Assembly (NCBI RefSeq): GCF_030372105.1
Contig: NZ_JAUDBQ010000007.1
Location: forward strand, 124,001-188,000
Source: Cellulomonas cellasea
GTDB taxonomy: Bacteria; Actinomycetota; Actinomycetes; Actinomycetales; Cellulomonadaceae
Direction: 5' to 3'
DNA: 64,000 bases
Part shown: piece by piece, positions 9,244 to 18,033 of the stretch
Position numbering within the stretch: position 1 is the first letter of the stretch
How the letters are laid out: each line of letters starts with the position of its first letter
The notes under the pieces: generated by a model
The model's database searches: none
Told to the model about the DNA's origin: nothing
What the model saw: only the letters and a program-made list of their open reading frames with translations
Program-made: the position numbers and the translations under genes

Positions 9244-9389
9244 GGCTCACGCAGGGGCGATAGGAGATCCCGAGGCTACCGGGCGCCGGTGTCCGCGCCC
9301 CGCACCCCAGGCGGGTGAAACCGACGCGCCGAGGCCCGCTGCCCCCAGAGGGCCGCCGCACGCCGTACCCTCGGTCGACCGTTCCCTTG

Positions 9390-9409
9390 TGATCCGTCCT
9401 GATCCGTCC
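9390..9409 (+). repeat. 10-bp direct repeat before the GGDEF/EAL start
   Basis: TGATCCGTCC occurs twice head to tail, ending 12 bases before the GTG start at 9422 and just before the GAGG ribosome-binding site. It could be a regulator site or a translational control element, or chance. Confidence 0.35.
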
Positions 9410-9421
9410 CGTGAGGTCCAG

Positions 9422-11377
9422 GTGCCGTCCCCCCGCCGCCGGTGGCCGCTGACCCGTTATTTCGCCGTGGTCAGCATCGTCGCCATGCTCGTGCTCGGCT
9501 GCGCCCTCATCCTGACCACGGGAACGGTGCTGCGGCAGCAGGCGCTGCGCGAGGGCGCGGCGGCCGCGCAGTCCGTGGCCCAGTACGCCGGGGCGTCCCT
9601 CCCGCAGGACGCCTACACGCTGGGCCTGCTGGAGCCGGCGCAGCGCGAGCTCGTCGCGGAGTCCGTCACCGGGTTCTCCGACCGCCTCGTCGGCCTGCGG
9701 CTGTGGACCCGCGACGGTGGCGTGCTGTACGACTCCGACGCCGCCGCCACCGGCTTCCCCGACTGGGAGCGCCTCGACACGGCGCTGCGGGGCACGCCGG
9801 ACGCGCGCGTCATCACCGAGGTGCACGGCGACTCGCTGGGCGGCACGGAGCGCAGGGTGCTGAACGTGTACGTGCCCACCCGCGTCGAGGGCACGGTGGT
9901 GGGCGCCGCCGAGGTGCGGCTCGACTACACCGGCACGGCGCAGGCGCTCGCCTCGGCGAGCAGGCTGGTCACGGGTGTGGTGGTGGGCGGCCTCGGACTG
10001 CTGTGGATCCTGCTGTTCCGGACGGTGCGCACCACGTCCCGGCGCCTGCAGTCCACCGCGCTCGACAACGCCCGGCTCGCGCTGCTCGACTCGCTCACCG
10101 GGCTGCCGAACCGGCGGATGCTCGCCGACCGGCTGCACCGCTCGATCGAGAAGGCCAACGCCGACGGCACCCGCGTGGGCCTGGTGCTGCTGGACGTCGA
10201 CAGGTTCAAGGACATCAACGACTCGCTGGGCCACGACCGGGGCGACGAGCTGCTCGAGCAGGTCGCCAGCCGCCTGCGCGAGTGCCTGCGCGACGACGAC
10301 CTGGTGGCCCGGCTCGGCGGCGACGAGTTCGCGGTGCTGCTGCCCGGGGTGCGCTCGCCCGCCGACGCCGAGCAGCTCGCGCACCGGGTGCGCGGGGTGT
10401 TCGCGACGCCGTTCCCGCTCGGCGACCTGCCCCTGCACGTGGACACGTCGATCGGCGTCGCGGTGCTGCCCGACCACGCCCAAGACGGCACCACGCTGAT
10501 GCGGATGGCCGACGTCGCGATGTACACCGCCAAGACGCACCGGCTGGGCGTCGCGTTGTACTCCCCCGACGAGGACGACTCCTCCCCCGCGCGGCTCGTG
10601 CTGCTCGGCGACCTGCACCGTGCCCTCGCCGCCAGCGCCGAGCTGGAGATGCACTACCAGCCGAAGATCGACCTGGTCACCGGGGAGACCGTGGGCTTGG
10701 AGGCGCTGATGCGCTGGCGGCATCCGACCCGCGGGCTGCTGCCGCCCGACTTGTTCGTCCCCCTCGCCGAGCAGTCGGGGCTCATCCACGACCTCACCAG
10801 GTTCGCCCTGCGCGCCTCCGTGCGGCAGATCGCGCGGTGGCGGGCCCACGGCGTGTGCCTGCCGGTGGCCGTCAACCTGTCCGCGCACGACCTCACCGAG
10901 GTGACGGTGGTGGAGCTCATCGAGTCGCTGCTCGAGGAGCACTCGGTGCCGCCAGAGCTGCTCGAGGTGGAGATCACGGAGACGGCGCTCGTCGCGGACC
11001 CGTCCCGCGTGGTGCCGGTGCTGCGGCGCCTCGCCGACGTGGGGGTGCGGGTCGCGATCGACGACTTCGGCATCGGCAACACATCCATCTCCCAGCTCCT
11101 GGACCTGCCGGTGGCGGTGCTGAAGATCGACAGGCTCTTCGTCACCGACCTGGTGGCCGGCGAGGGCTCCGCACTGGTGGTCAAGGCGATGGTCGACCTA
11201 GCGCACTCGTTCGGGCTGTCCGTGGTGGCCGAGGGCGTCGAGGACGCGGAGACCGCCGACCTGCTCCGCGGGCTGCAGGTCGACCAGGCGCAGGGGTTCT
11301 GGTACTCCGCCGCGCGGCCCCCGAGCGAGCTCGCGGCCGACGGCCGACTGGCCCCCACAATTTCCGGACGAATATGA
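9422..11377 (+). CDS. Membrane GGDEF/EAL c-di-GMP enzyme
   Basis: 651 residues. One N-terminal transmembrane helix (about 15-38), an extracytoplasmic sensor of ~140 residues, a second helix (about 182-202), then cytoplasmic GGDEF and EAL domains. GGDEF is intact (299-303) with the I-site RDDD at 290-293. The EAL domain begins at E427 and keeps NLSAHD, EITET, DDFG, KIDRLFV and EGVED. Both activities are therefore possible. The GTG at 9422 is in frame with GAGG 5 nt upstream and puts the first helix at the expected place; the frame is open upstream but overlaps the PilZ gene on the other strand. Divergent from PilZ and followed after 74 bases by the TasA-like gene. Confidence 0.9.
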   Translation: MPSPRRRWPLTRYFAVVSIVAMLVLGCALILTTGTVLRQQALREGAAAAQSVAQYAGASLPQDAYTLGLLEPAQRELVAESVTGFSDRLVGLRLWTRDGGVLYDSDAAATGFPDWERLDTALRGTPDARVITEVHGDSLGGTERRVLNVYVPTRVEGTVVGAAEVRLDYTGTAQALASASRLVTGVVVGGLGLLWILLFRTVRTTSRRLQSTALDNARLALLDSLTGLPNRRMLADRLHRSIEKANADGTRVGLVLLDVDRFKDINDSLGHDRGDELLEQVASRLRECLRDDDLVARLGGDEFAVLLPGVRSPADAEQLAHRVRGVFATPFPLGDLPLHVDTSIGVAVLPDHAQDGTTLMRMADVAMYTAKTHRLGVALYSPDEDDSSPARLVLLGDLHRALAASAELEMHYQPKIDLVTGETVGLEALMRWRHPTRGLLPPDLFVPLAEQSGLIHDLTRFALRASVRQIARWRAHGVCLPVAVNLSAHDLTEVTVVELIESLLEEHSVPPELLEVEITETALVADPSRVVPVLRRLADVGVRVAIDDFGIGNTSISQLLDLPVAVLKIDRLFVTDLVAGEGSALVVKAMVDLAHSFGLSVVAEGVEDAETADLLRGLQVDQAQGFWYSAARPPSELAADGRLAPTISGRI

Positions 11378-11451
11378 CGGCGGCCCTCAAGTCGCCTGAA
11401 TGACGTGCCGATCACCCGAATACCGACACACCACCCACGAAGGGTTCTCAG

Positions 11452-12132
11452 ATGGACGAGCTCCTCCAGGAGATGATCGACCCGGTCCCGCCACAGCAGG
11501 ACGTCGCCCGACGCCGCCGCCTGGTGACGACCGTCGCGATCCTCACCCTGGCCGGCACCGGGATCGCGGCGATGGCCACTGCCGCGGTCTTCACCGACAA
11601 CAGCAGCGTGAACAGCGGCGAGATCACCACGGGCACCGTGGACCTCGCGACGGGCGACCTCACGTTCACCGTGCCGAGCGAGGGCCTGGCCCCCGGCGAC
11701 GTGCTGGTGGCGCCGCTCACCGTCACCAACTCGGGGACGCTCGCGTACCGCTACGCGGTCAGCTACATCGCCGAGGACACCACCGATGCCGACGGCGGCA
11801 CGGCGCCGCTGACGGAGTGGCTGCAGTTGCGCGTGTACGCGCTCGACACGTGCACCCGGTCGGCCACGGACTCGATGGGCGCCGAGCTCATCGGCGCCGC
11901 GGGCTCCCAGGTGGGCAGCGGCCCGCTCAGCACCGCCGTCGAGCCGGTGGCCCTGGTGGGCGACGTGGCGACCGGCCAGCAGCCCGGCGACCGGGTGCTG
12001 ATCGCCGCCGACGCCTCCGAGCAGCTCTGCGTGCGCGTGGACCTGCCGATCGACACGCCGAACGAGGCGCAGGCCACGTCGGCGAACCTCACGCTGCGCC
12101 TGGACGCGGAGCAGACGACCAACAACCCGTGA
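11452..12132 (+). CDS. TasA/camelysin-like exported protein with SipW-type signal
   Basis: 226 residues. After a short charged N-terminus comes a hydrophobic segment preceded by RRRR and ending TAAVFTDNSSVNSG, the pattern of SipW-dependent signal peptides as in TasA and camelysin. The mature part is a predicted all-beta domain (GDVLVAPLTVTNSGTLAYRYAVS, with FTVPSEGLAPGD before it). In Bacillus, TasA forms amyloid-like fibres in the biofilm matrix. GAAGGG lies 8 nt before the ATG. The signal peptidase that should process it starts 16 bases downstream. Whether it forms fibres is not known. Confidence 0.75.
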   Translation: MDELLQEMIDPVPPQQDVARRRRLVTTVAILTLAGTGIAAMATAAVFTDNSSVNSGEITTGTVDLATGDLTFTVPSEGLAPGDVLVAPLTVTNSGTLAYRYAVSYIAEDTTDADGGTAPLTEWLQLRVYALDTCTRSATDSMGAELIGAAGSQVGSGPLSTAVEPVALVGDVATGQQPGDRVLIAADASEQLCVRVDLPIDTPNEAQATSANLTLRLDAEQTTNNP

Positions 12133-12148
12133 GCAGGCAGCAGCACGC

Positions 12149-13027
12149 ATGATCCAGATCGAGCTCGCTCGGCGCGAGGCCCGGCGCAGGCACGTGGAGC
12201 CCGAGCCCACGGACCTGCCCGAGTACCTGGCGCTCGCCGCGCGCACCGGGCCGCCGGGTGGGGAGTCCACCCGGTGGTCCGGCGGCGCGGCCGACGCGCG
12301 CTGGTCGGCCGCGCGGGCGGATGCGGCGGCCCGGGCTGCGGGCGCCACCCCCACGGCGCGCTGGCGGCGGGTCGTCACGGGCGTGCTGTGGGGGGTCGTC
12401 GTGCTGTTCTCGACGGCTTACGCGACGTCGCTGGCGGTGCCGCTGTGGTTCGAGCTGCACCATCAGCAGGTGCTCGTGGTGACATCGGGGTCGATGTCGG
12501 GGGGCCAGTCCGGCGGGTTCGACGCGGGCGACGCGGTGGTGATGCGCCGGCTCACCGACCCGTCGCAGCTCAAGGTGGGGCAGGTCGTGTCGTTCTGGCC
12601 GCAGGGCTCCGACCACCTCGTCACGCACCGCATCGTCTCGATGCACTACCTGCCGGTGATGCGCCAGGACGAGGCGACCGGGCAGATGGTCACGACGTAC
12701 GACCAGGCGACGGGCGAGCCGGTGCTCCGGCCGTACATCATGACGAAGGGCGACGCGAACGCCGAGCCCGACCCGGACGCGACGCCGTTCTCCCGGGTGC
12801 GGGGCGTGGTGCTGGACGTCTACCCCCGCTGGGGGTGGGTGCTCGAGTGGGCGCGCTCGGCCACGGGGAGGCTGACGATGCTCACCCCGCCCCTGCTCGC
12901 GCTGGCCACGATGGAGCTGATGTCCGTGCTGCGCGAACGGGCCCTCACCCGCGGGCTCGCCGACGCCGGCGACGCGCGCCGCGGCCGCCCGACTGAGGAG
13001 GACGACCGTGACCTGCTCCTCGACTGA
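12149..13027 (+). CDS. SipW/ER-type signal peptidase I
   Basis: 292 residues. Membrane signal peptidase of the archaeal/endoplasmic-reticulum type, which uses a Ser-His pair rather than Ser-Lys. The nucleophile is S115 in TSGSM, the general base is H160 in LVTHRIV, and the third conserved box is TKGDANAEPDP. Transmembrane helices are at about 75-98 and 250-268. The N-terminal 70 residues are a hydrophilic extension absent from short SipW proteins. It lies between two genes with matching signal peptides, which is the classic sipW-substrate arrangement. Confidence 0.88.
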   Translation: MIQIELARREARRRHVEPEPTDLPEYLALAARTGPPGGESTRWSGGAADARWSAARADAAARAAGATPTARWRRVVTGVLWGVVVLFSTAYATSLAVPLWFELHHQQVLVVTSGSMSGGQSGGFDAGDAVVMRRLTDPSQLKVGQVVSFWPQGSDHLVTHRIVSMHYLPVMRQDEATGQMVTTYDQATGEPVLRPYIMTKGDANAEPDPDATPFSRVRGVVLDVYPRWGWVLEWARSATGRLTMLTPPLLALATMELMSVLRERALTRGLADAGDARRGRPTEEDDRDLLLD

Positions 13028-13382
13028 CCTGCGGCGCGGCGGGCGGCGGCGCGGCGGGCGAGGGCGGGCGGCCCGGCTCGTGGCGGCTGGCGCGCTCGCC
13101 GTGGCGGCGTTGGCGGCCCCGCTGGTCATCGACTCCACGTCGGCGGTGTTCATCGACGACGAGTCGGCGTCCGCGTCGTTCTCCACCGCGCCCGACTTCT
13201 CCGCGCCCCGAGGCGCCCAGCCCGGAGCGGGTCCCGACGCCCCGGCCACCGCCCCGACTCCGACCCCCACGCCCACGGGGGCGAGCACGGGCGCGGGCCC
13301 GGGCTCCGGGGCGGACTCACCGCCCGGGAACTGGCCGGCGCCCACGCCGGACGCCACCGAGGGCGGCCGCCCCCGGCGCTAA
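13008..13382 (+). CDS. Small exported protein, probable second SipW substrate
   Basis: 124 residues. GTG start with GAGGAGG about 5 nt upstream, overlapping the end of the peptidase gene by 20 bases, so translation is likely coupled. An Arg/Gly-rich start, a hydrophobic helix (about 24-42) and then STSAVFIDDESASASF mimic the signal of the TasA-like protein. The remaining ~65 residues are a Pro/Thr/Gly/Ala linker without a recognised domain. It may be an anchor or minor subunit for the TasA-like protein, which is inference. Confidence 0.65.
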   Translation: MTCSSTDLRRGGRRRGGRGRAARLVAAGALAVAALAAPLVIDSTSAVFIDDESASASFSTAPDFSAPRGAQPGAGPDAPATAPTPTPTPTGASTGAGPGSGADSPPGNWPAPTPDATEGGRPRR

Positions 13383-13401
13383 GCCCGTGCCGCGCGCCCG
13401 C

Positions 13402-13797
13402 TCAGTCGACGGCCGACCAGCACGGATCGTCGAGGTCCAACGCCTTGTAGCCCTGCCGCACCTCGGCGGAGCCCACGACGATCTCCCACGGCCCCGTCGC
13501 GGCCGGCAGCCGGGCGAATGCGAGCGCGTCGTTCACGTCGAAGATGACGTCCGCCACCCGGGTCCGCTCGGCCGCCGGGGCGGCGCTGAAGTGGGCGATC
13601 ATCGCGAACGACGTCGCGAGGTCCACCACGACCACCTGCACGTCGGTGCGGATGGTCGGTCGGGCCCGCGGCGTGTCCTCATCCGTGAAGACGGCGTCGA
13701 GGCTCTCGGCGAGCATCTCCCGGGTGCCCAGGCTCAGCGGCGCCGGGATGTCCCAGCGCAGCGATGGTCGATATCTCGCGCCCGCATGATCTGTCAC
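13402..13797 (-). CDS. Hypothetical protein
   Basis: 131 residues, not recognised. GTG start with AAGGGGG 6-7 nt upstream supports expression. No signal peptide or transmembrane helix. Predicted mixed alpha/beta; the central VQVVVVDLATSFAMIAHF and the last part WEIVVGSAEVRQGYKALDLD look like a compact soluble domain. It is convergent with the small exported gene, with a 19-base gap. Confidence 0.6.
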   Translation of the reverse strand: MTDHAGARYRPSLRWDIPAPLSLGTREMLAESLDAVFTDEDTPRARPTIRTDVQVVVVDLATSFAMIAHFSAAPAAERTRVADVIFDVNDALAFARLPAATGPWEIVVGSAEVRQGYKALDLDDPCWSAVD

Positions 13798-14046
13798 CTT
13801 AGGCCCCCTTTGCCCCCTGAAACCGTGTCAGCAGTGTGGCAGGACCGGAGGCCGGTGCGAAGACCTCGAACCGTCACATTCACCCGTGCGGGTGGCTCAC
13901 CCCATCCCCGTCCCGCGGGCGGCCTGCGCAGTCGCGCGCGCCCGAGCGCCGTCGCGGGCGGAGACTGGGGAGACGAGGTCCCGCCCGACCGGCGTGAGAA
14001 CTGGTCCGGCGACTGGGACAGGGCTCTTGGCGACGGGGCGGTGCTC

Positions 14047-14430
14047 ATGGCAGAGGTGATGGTGGCCGTCGTCGACGGCCCGTACACGTTCGACGCCCAC
14101 ACAGTCCTCGGCGTGATCCGCGAGGCGTGGCCGGAAGCCGTCTGGACCCCCACCCCCGTCGGAACGGTGGACCCGTCGCTGGGCCAGGCCGAGATCGGCG
14201 GGGACGACGGCGAGCCGCCGCTGGTGGTGGACATCCTGGCCGGGGGCGAGGCGATCAGCATGGACGGCGGCGTCGAGCGGATCGCGGAGCTGGTCTCCCG
14301 GCTCACCGCGATGCCCGGCTTCCCCGACGACGAGACGGTGGTGCTGACCGACTGGTCGGAGGACCTGTACCCGCTGGCGCCCCACACCTCGCCGCAGACG
14401 CTCCGGTTGGCGGCCACCGACGTGGAGTGA
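14047..14430 (+). CDS. Hypothetical protein
   Basis: 127 residues, acidic, not recognised. It begins MAEVMVAVVDGPYTFDAH and contains VVDILAGGEAISMDGG and VVLTDWSEDLYPLAPHT. The ATG at 14047 is one of several nearby starts (GTG 14041, ATG 14059) and is a compromise. The frame is open upstream to 13387 but that part is Arg/Pro-rich and looks non-coding. No membrane segment is visible. Small stand-alone gene between a minus-strand hypothetical gene and a minus-strand amidotransferase. Confidence 0.55.
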   Translation: MAEVMVAVVDGPYTFDAHTVLGVIREAWPEAVWTPTPVGTVDPSLGQAEIGGDDGEPPLVVDILAGGEAISMDGGVERIAELVSRLTAMPGFPDDETVVLTDWSEDLYPLAPHTSPQTLRLAATDVE

Positions 14431-14467
14431 CGCGTCCGGCGCGGCCCGCCCGCCCGGCCTGTGCCGG

Positions 14468-15349
14468 TCATGACGGCGTCGCGGCCGGTTGCTGGGACTT
14501 CGCCGCGTGCGGCGAGAGGTCCTTGAGGGTGAGCGGGTGCGCGGGCTGCGGTGGCAGCGGCGCGCTGCTGTGGACGGCCAGGTCCTCGCCGACGTGCAGC
14601 AGCTCGCCGGCGCCCATCAGACGCCAGCCCGGGTCGGAGTCCATCGGCTGCGTGGCGACGATCACCGAGGGGCGCTCGCTCGTCGCCTCGCTGTGCACGC
14701 TGATCCGATGCGTGCGGGCCTCGAGGCGCGCGGAGCCCTCTGTGCCTCCCGCGCCGCGTTCCAGCACGTAGAGCGGGTGGGTCTCGGGGTAGCGCAGCGC
14801 CCACAGCTCGGTGGCGGTGGTGAGCACGATGTTGGCCGCGTACACCGGGATGCTCTGGGCGATCCAGGTCAGCGCGGCGACGATGGCGGCGCCCACGTCT
14901 CCCCCGTTGCGACGCGCCTCGGCGGTGATCAGCGCGAACAGTCGCTCGCTGTCGGTCTGCCCGCGCACCAGGCTGGTGGCGCCGAGCTCGCCGAGCCGGG
15001 CGTCGAGCACGTCGAGGCCCTCGAGCACCCCGTTGTGCGCCAGCAGCCGCTGGTCCTGCTCGAAGGGGTGGGTGTTGACGAGGGCGTTCTCGCCGGTGCT
15101 CGCGTAGCGCACGTGCGCCACGAACGTGCGGCTCTCGAGGTCGCGGGCCTCCGTGGCGAACTGCCGATCCTCGTAGGCCGCCAACGGCTGCTTGTCGACG
15201 ATGGCCCGGCCATCGGCGCCGAACACCCCCACACCGGTGCCGTCGGGCTCCTTGCGGCTCTGCTGCGACAGGCTCTCAGGTGCGCTGAGCAGCCAGAACG
15301 TCGCGTGCGCCGGCTCCTTGCCCGTGTGCATGCCGAACAGTCGACACAT
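14468..15349 (-). CDS. Class II glutamine amidotransferase (YafJ-like)
   Basis: 293 residues. The protein must begin MCRLFGM so that Cys2 becomes the N-terminal nucleophile that releases ammonia from glutamine; the ATG at 15349 gives this and has a G-run 5 nt upstream. Other glutaminase-fold patterns are HVRYASTG, NTHPFEQ and LLAHNG, then QTDSERLFALI. The family acts as a glutaminase or gamma-glutamyl hydrolase; the acceptor, if any, is unknown. No biosynthetic partner is adjacent, so the pathway cannot be given. EgtC of ergothioneine synthesis is related but its gene cluster is not present here. Confidence 0.85.
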   Translation of the reverse strand: MCRLFGMHTGKEPAHATFWLLSAPESLSQQSRKEPDGTGVGVFGADGRAIVDKQPLAAYEDRQFATEARDLESRTFVAHVRYASTGENALVNTHPFEQDQRLLAHNGVLEGLDVLDARLGELGATSLVRGQTDSERLFALITAEARRNGGDVGAAIVAALTWIAQSIPVYAANIVLTTATELWALRYPETHPLYVLERGAGGTEGSARLEARTHRISVHSEATSERPSVIVATQPMDSDPGWRLMGAGELLHVGEDLAVHSSAPLPPQPAHPLTLKDLSPHAAKSQQPAATPS

Positions 15350-15410
15350 GTCATCCCCCCGCTCAGGGCAGGCACGCTGGACGCCGCTGCCCTCCCCCAG
15401 TGCAGCAAGT

Positions 15411-15482
15411 CCCGGGCCGTCGCGCGAGCGGGACGGCCCGGGACCCCGCGGCGCGCCCGGACGGGGGTCCCGGGCGCGCCGC
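15411..15482 (-). terminator. Double hairpin after the MFS/M20 operon
   Basis: Two perfect stems in series: 11 bp (15411-15421 with 15432-15442) and 13 bp (15448-15460 with 15470-15482). The second begins 12 bases past the stop of the MFS gene in the transcribed direction. Probable factor-independent terminator of the amidohydrolase/transporter operon. Confidence 0.65.
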
Positions 15483-15494
15483 GTCACACAGCGG

Positions 15495-16736
15495 TCAGGC
15501 GCTGGCCGTGGCGGCGTGGCGCGGCTCGGCGTCGGCCGAGGCGGGCTCGCGCAGCAGGTACGGCACCAGGCCCGCGATCACGGAGCAGACCGCCAGGACC
15601 ATGAAGGCCGGCGCGTACGAGCCGTCGAACGCGTCGGTCAGGGTCCCGACCAGCGTGCCCTGGAAGATGCCGCCGACGAACGCGCCGATGTTGATGACCG
15701 CGAAGGCCGAGGCGATGATCCGCATCGGGATCAGGCGGTACGGCAGCGTCAGCATGCTCGTGAAGGCGAACATCAGGCTGGCGGTCGTCAGGTACAGCGC
15801 CGCGAGCTTGAGCGGCAGGTTGGGCGCGTAGATCAGGCCCACGATGAACACCGCGGAGAGCACCGAGTTGACGAGCATGAACAGCTTCTCGCGGCCGGCG
15901 AAGCGCTTGGTGACGAGCGTCCCGGCGACGGCGACGGCCACGGCCATGACGACCGAGTTGCCGATCATCATCCCGTTGATGACCGTCGGGGTGTCCCAGG
16001 CGCCGTCGCGGAGCGTGCCGAAGACCGACGGCATCCAGTTGATCGTGGCGACCGCGACCAGGTTGTTGAAGAGCAGCGCGAGCGCGAGCACGATCGTGTT
16101 CCGGTTCTTCCACGCCTCGGTGATCTTGACCTTCGGCGCGTTGCGCTTGGCCTCGGCCTCCTCGGCGGTGAGCACCGGCTCGGGCACGAAGAAGTACGTG
16201 AGCAGGAACGCGGCGAAGAACAGCCCGCCGAGGACGTAGTAGGCGACGCGCCAGTTCGACTGCACGAAGTACGCGCCCAGGGTGTAGGCGAGCACGCCGC
16301 CGATGCCGGCCGTCGCGACGACCTTCGACTGGATGTCACCGCGGATGGCGGCGGGGAAGTTCGTGGCGATGATCTTGGGCGAGCCGTTGGTGTACCCGGC
16401 CTGGCCGAACCCGACGAGCAGGCGCATCAGCACGATGAGCAGGAAGCCGGACACCGAGCCGAACAGCACCGAGCCGACGGTGAGGATGGCCAGGGACGTC
16501 AGCACGAACTTGCGGTAGCCGAAGCGGTCGATGATCCAGCCGCCGGGCAGCGTCACCGCGATGAAGCTGACGTAGAAGATGCTCATGATCAGGCCGGTCT
16601 GGCTCGCCGTGAGGCTGAAGTCGTCGGCGATGGCCGTGACCGACAGGCCGATCAGGGACTTGTCCATGTTGGCGAACGACCCGATGAACAGCAGGGTCAT
16701 GAAGACCCGCAGCTGGGCCGGGGAGAGGTTCTTCAT
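15495..16736 (-). CDS. MFS transporter (anion:cation symporter-like)
   Basis: 413 residues with 12 hydrophobic helices. The early pattern SLIGLSVTAIADDFSLTASQTGLIMSIFY (split here as SLIGLSVTAIADDF and SLTASQTGLIMSIFY) and the loop GGWIIDRFGYRKF fit MFS carriers for organic anions and conjugates. Its start overlaps the end of the M20 amidohydrolase gene by 4 bases (ATGA), so the two are co-translated, and the transporter most likely imports the amidohydrolase substrate, such as an N-acylated amino acid or auxin-type conjugate. The substrate is inference. Confidence 0.82.
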   Translation of the reverse strand: MKNLSPAQLRVFMTLLFIGSFANMDKSLIGLSVTAIADDFSLTASQTGLIMSIFYVSFIAVTLPGGWIIDRFGYRKFVLTSLAILTVGSVLFGSVSGFLLIVLMRLLVGFGQAGYTNGSPKIIATNFPAAIRGDIQSKVVATAGIGGVLAYTLGAYFVQSNWRVAYYVLGGLFFAAFLLTYFFVPEPVLTAEEAEAKRNAPKVKITEAWKNRNTIVLALALLFNNLVAVATINWMPSVFGTLRDGAWDTPTVINGMMIGNSVVMAVAVAVAGTLVTKRFAGREKLFMLVNSVLSAVFIVGLIYAPNLPLKLAALYLTTASLMFAFTSMLTLPYRLIPMRIIASAFAVINIGAFVGGIFQGTLVGTLTDAFDGSYAPAFMVLAVCSVIAGLVPYLLREPASADAEPRHAATASA

Positions 16737-17908
16737 CGTGCTTCTTCCTGAGTGTCGTCGAGCAGGTCGAGGACGATCTGGACGTGCGTGCCGACGCCGA
16801 CCGGCAGGCAGTCCTCGACGATGTCGAACTTGGGATGGTGGTTCTGGAACGGCAGGCCGTCCTGCGCGGTCCCCGCGCCGAGGAACAGGAACGCCCCCGG
16901 GACCCGCTGGGTGTAGGCGGAGAAGTCCTCGCTGGCGGAGGTGCCGGGGCCCTCGGACGCCGCGTCGCCCGCGATCTTGCGGGCTGCGGCGAGGGCGACG
17001 GCGGCCATCTCCGGGTCGTTGTCCACGACCGCGTAGCCGCGCACCCAGTCGATGTCGTAGGCAGCGCCATAGGCGTCGCAGACGCCCTGGACGATCTCCT
17101 CGCAGCGCCGGGCCACCGTGGCCCGGTCGTCGGCGTCGGTGGTGCGCACCGAGACGCCCAGCCGCGCGGTGTCGGGGATGACGTTCGGGGCGTCGCCGGC
17201 CTGGAGCATGCCCACGGAGACGACGGCCATGTGGGTCGGGTCGATCGACCTGGAGGTCACGGTGTTGAGGGCCAGGACGACCTGGGAGGCCACGAGGATG
17301 GGGTCGATGCCCTTCTGCGGCATCGAGCCGTGCGAGCCCTGGCCCTTGATGGTGAGCCAGAAGCCGTCGGCGCTGGTCGAGGCGGGGCCGGTGGGCACGA
17401 TCACGCTGCCCACCGGCTGGTTCATCACGTGCAGGCCGAAGATCGCGTCCACGTCGACGAGCACGCCGTCCTCGGCGAGCTCGAGGGCGCCGCCCGGGGG
17501 CTGCTCCTCGGCGTGCTGGAAGATGAACTTCACGGCGCCGGACAGGCGCTCGCGCAGGCCCACGAGCACCTGGGCGGCGCCCAGCAGCATCGCGGTGTGC
17601 GCGTCGTGGCCGCAGGCGTGCATGACGCCGGGGACGGTGGAGGCGAACTCGACGCCCGTCTCCTCGGTGAGCGGGAGGGCGTCCATGTCGGCGCGCAGGG
17701 CCACGGTCTTGCCGGGGCGGGCGCCGCGGAGCACGGCGACGACGGAGGTCTCGGTGGGGCGGGTGACCTCGAGGCCGCCGAAGCCGTCGAGCGTCGCGGC
17801 CACGAAGTCCGCCGTCTGGTGCTCCTGGTAGGAGAGCTCGGGGTGTGCGTGCAAGTGGCGCCGCCAGGCGACCACCTGCTCTGTGGGGATGTCGAACTGT
17901 GCGGCCAA
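16733..17908 (-). CDS. M20D-family amidohydrolase / aminoacylase
   Basis: 391 residues. Metal-dependent hydrolase of the IAA-amino-acid hydrolase / N-acyl-L-amino-acid amidohydrolase / hippurate hydrolase group. Metal and catalytic patterns are RADMDALP (72-79), HACGHDAH with C99 and H101, QHAEEQPPGG with E134-E135, and the late NHHPKFD. It removes an acyl or similar group from an amide-linked amino acid. First gene of an operon with the MFS transporter and divergent from a LacI regulator, which suggests substrate induction of uptake and hydrolysis. Confidence 0.88.
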   Translation of the reverse strand: MAAQFDIPTEQVVAWRRHLHAHPELSYQEHQTADFVAATLDGFGGLEVTRPTETSVVAVLRGARPGKTVALRADMDALPLTEETGVEFASTVPGVMHACGHDAHTAMLLGAAQVLVGLRERLSGAVKFIFQHAEEQPPGGALELAEDGVLVDVDAIFGLHVMNQPVGSVIVPTGPASTSADGFWLTIKGQGSHGSMPQKGIDPILVASQVVLALNTVTSRSIDPTHMAVVSVGMLQAGDAPNVIPDTARLGVSVRTTDADDRATVARRCEEIVQGVCDAYGAAYDIDWVRGYAVVDNDPEMAAVALAAARKIAGDAASEGPGTSASEDFSAYTQRVPGAFLFLGAGTAQDGLPFQNHHPKFDIVEDCLPVGVGTHVQIVLDLLDDTQEEAR

Positions 17909-17990
17909 GACGACCTCTCTTGGACTCGGGACGGCTCCGCGCTGCGGGGTCGTGTGGGTGGGCGTGACGTCCGCGACGCCACCTGGATCG

Positions 17991-18033
17991 TTCTAGTAGA
18001 TCGATCTAGTAGACCGATCTAGTCGCGTAGGGT
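17991..18033. promoter_or_regulatory. Triple 13-bp repeat, probable LacI-family operator, with -10 box
   Basis: Three head-to-tail 13-base units at 17991, 18004 and 18017 share the core TTCTAGTAGA/ATCTAGTAGA; the third keeps ATCTAGT only. The first junction makes the 12-bp palindrome TAGATCGATCTA (17997-18008). A TAGGGT (18028-18033) matching the TANNNT -10 pattern follows directly toward the regulator gene. The position between the divergent operon and regulator, 83 bases upstream of one and 87 upstream of the other, fits joint repression. Confidence 0.6.

Noticed and set aside
8390-10942. Minus-strand open frame of 850 codons
   Set aside because: Crosses the PilZ gene in another frame and the antisense of the second GGDEF/EAL gene; no domain pattern.
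14468-15349. Ergothioneine biosynthesis EgtC
   Set aside because: The fold matches class II amidotransferases in general, but no egtA/B/D/E genes are nearby, so the specific name is not supported.
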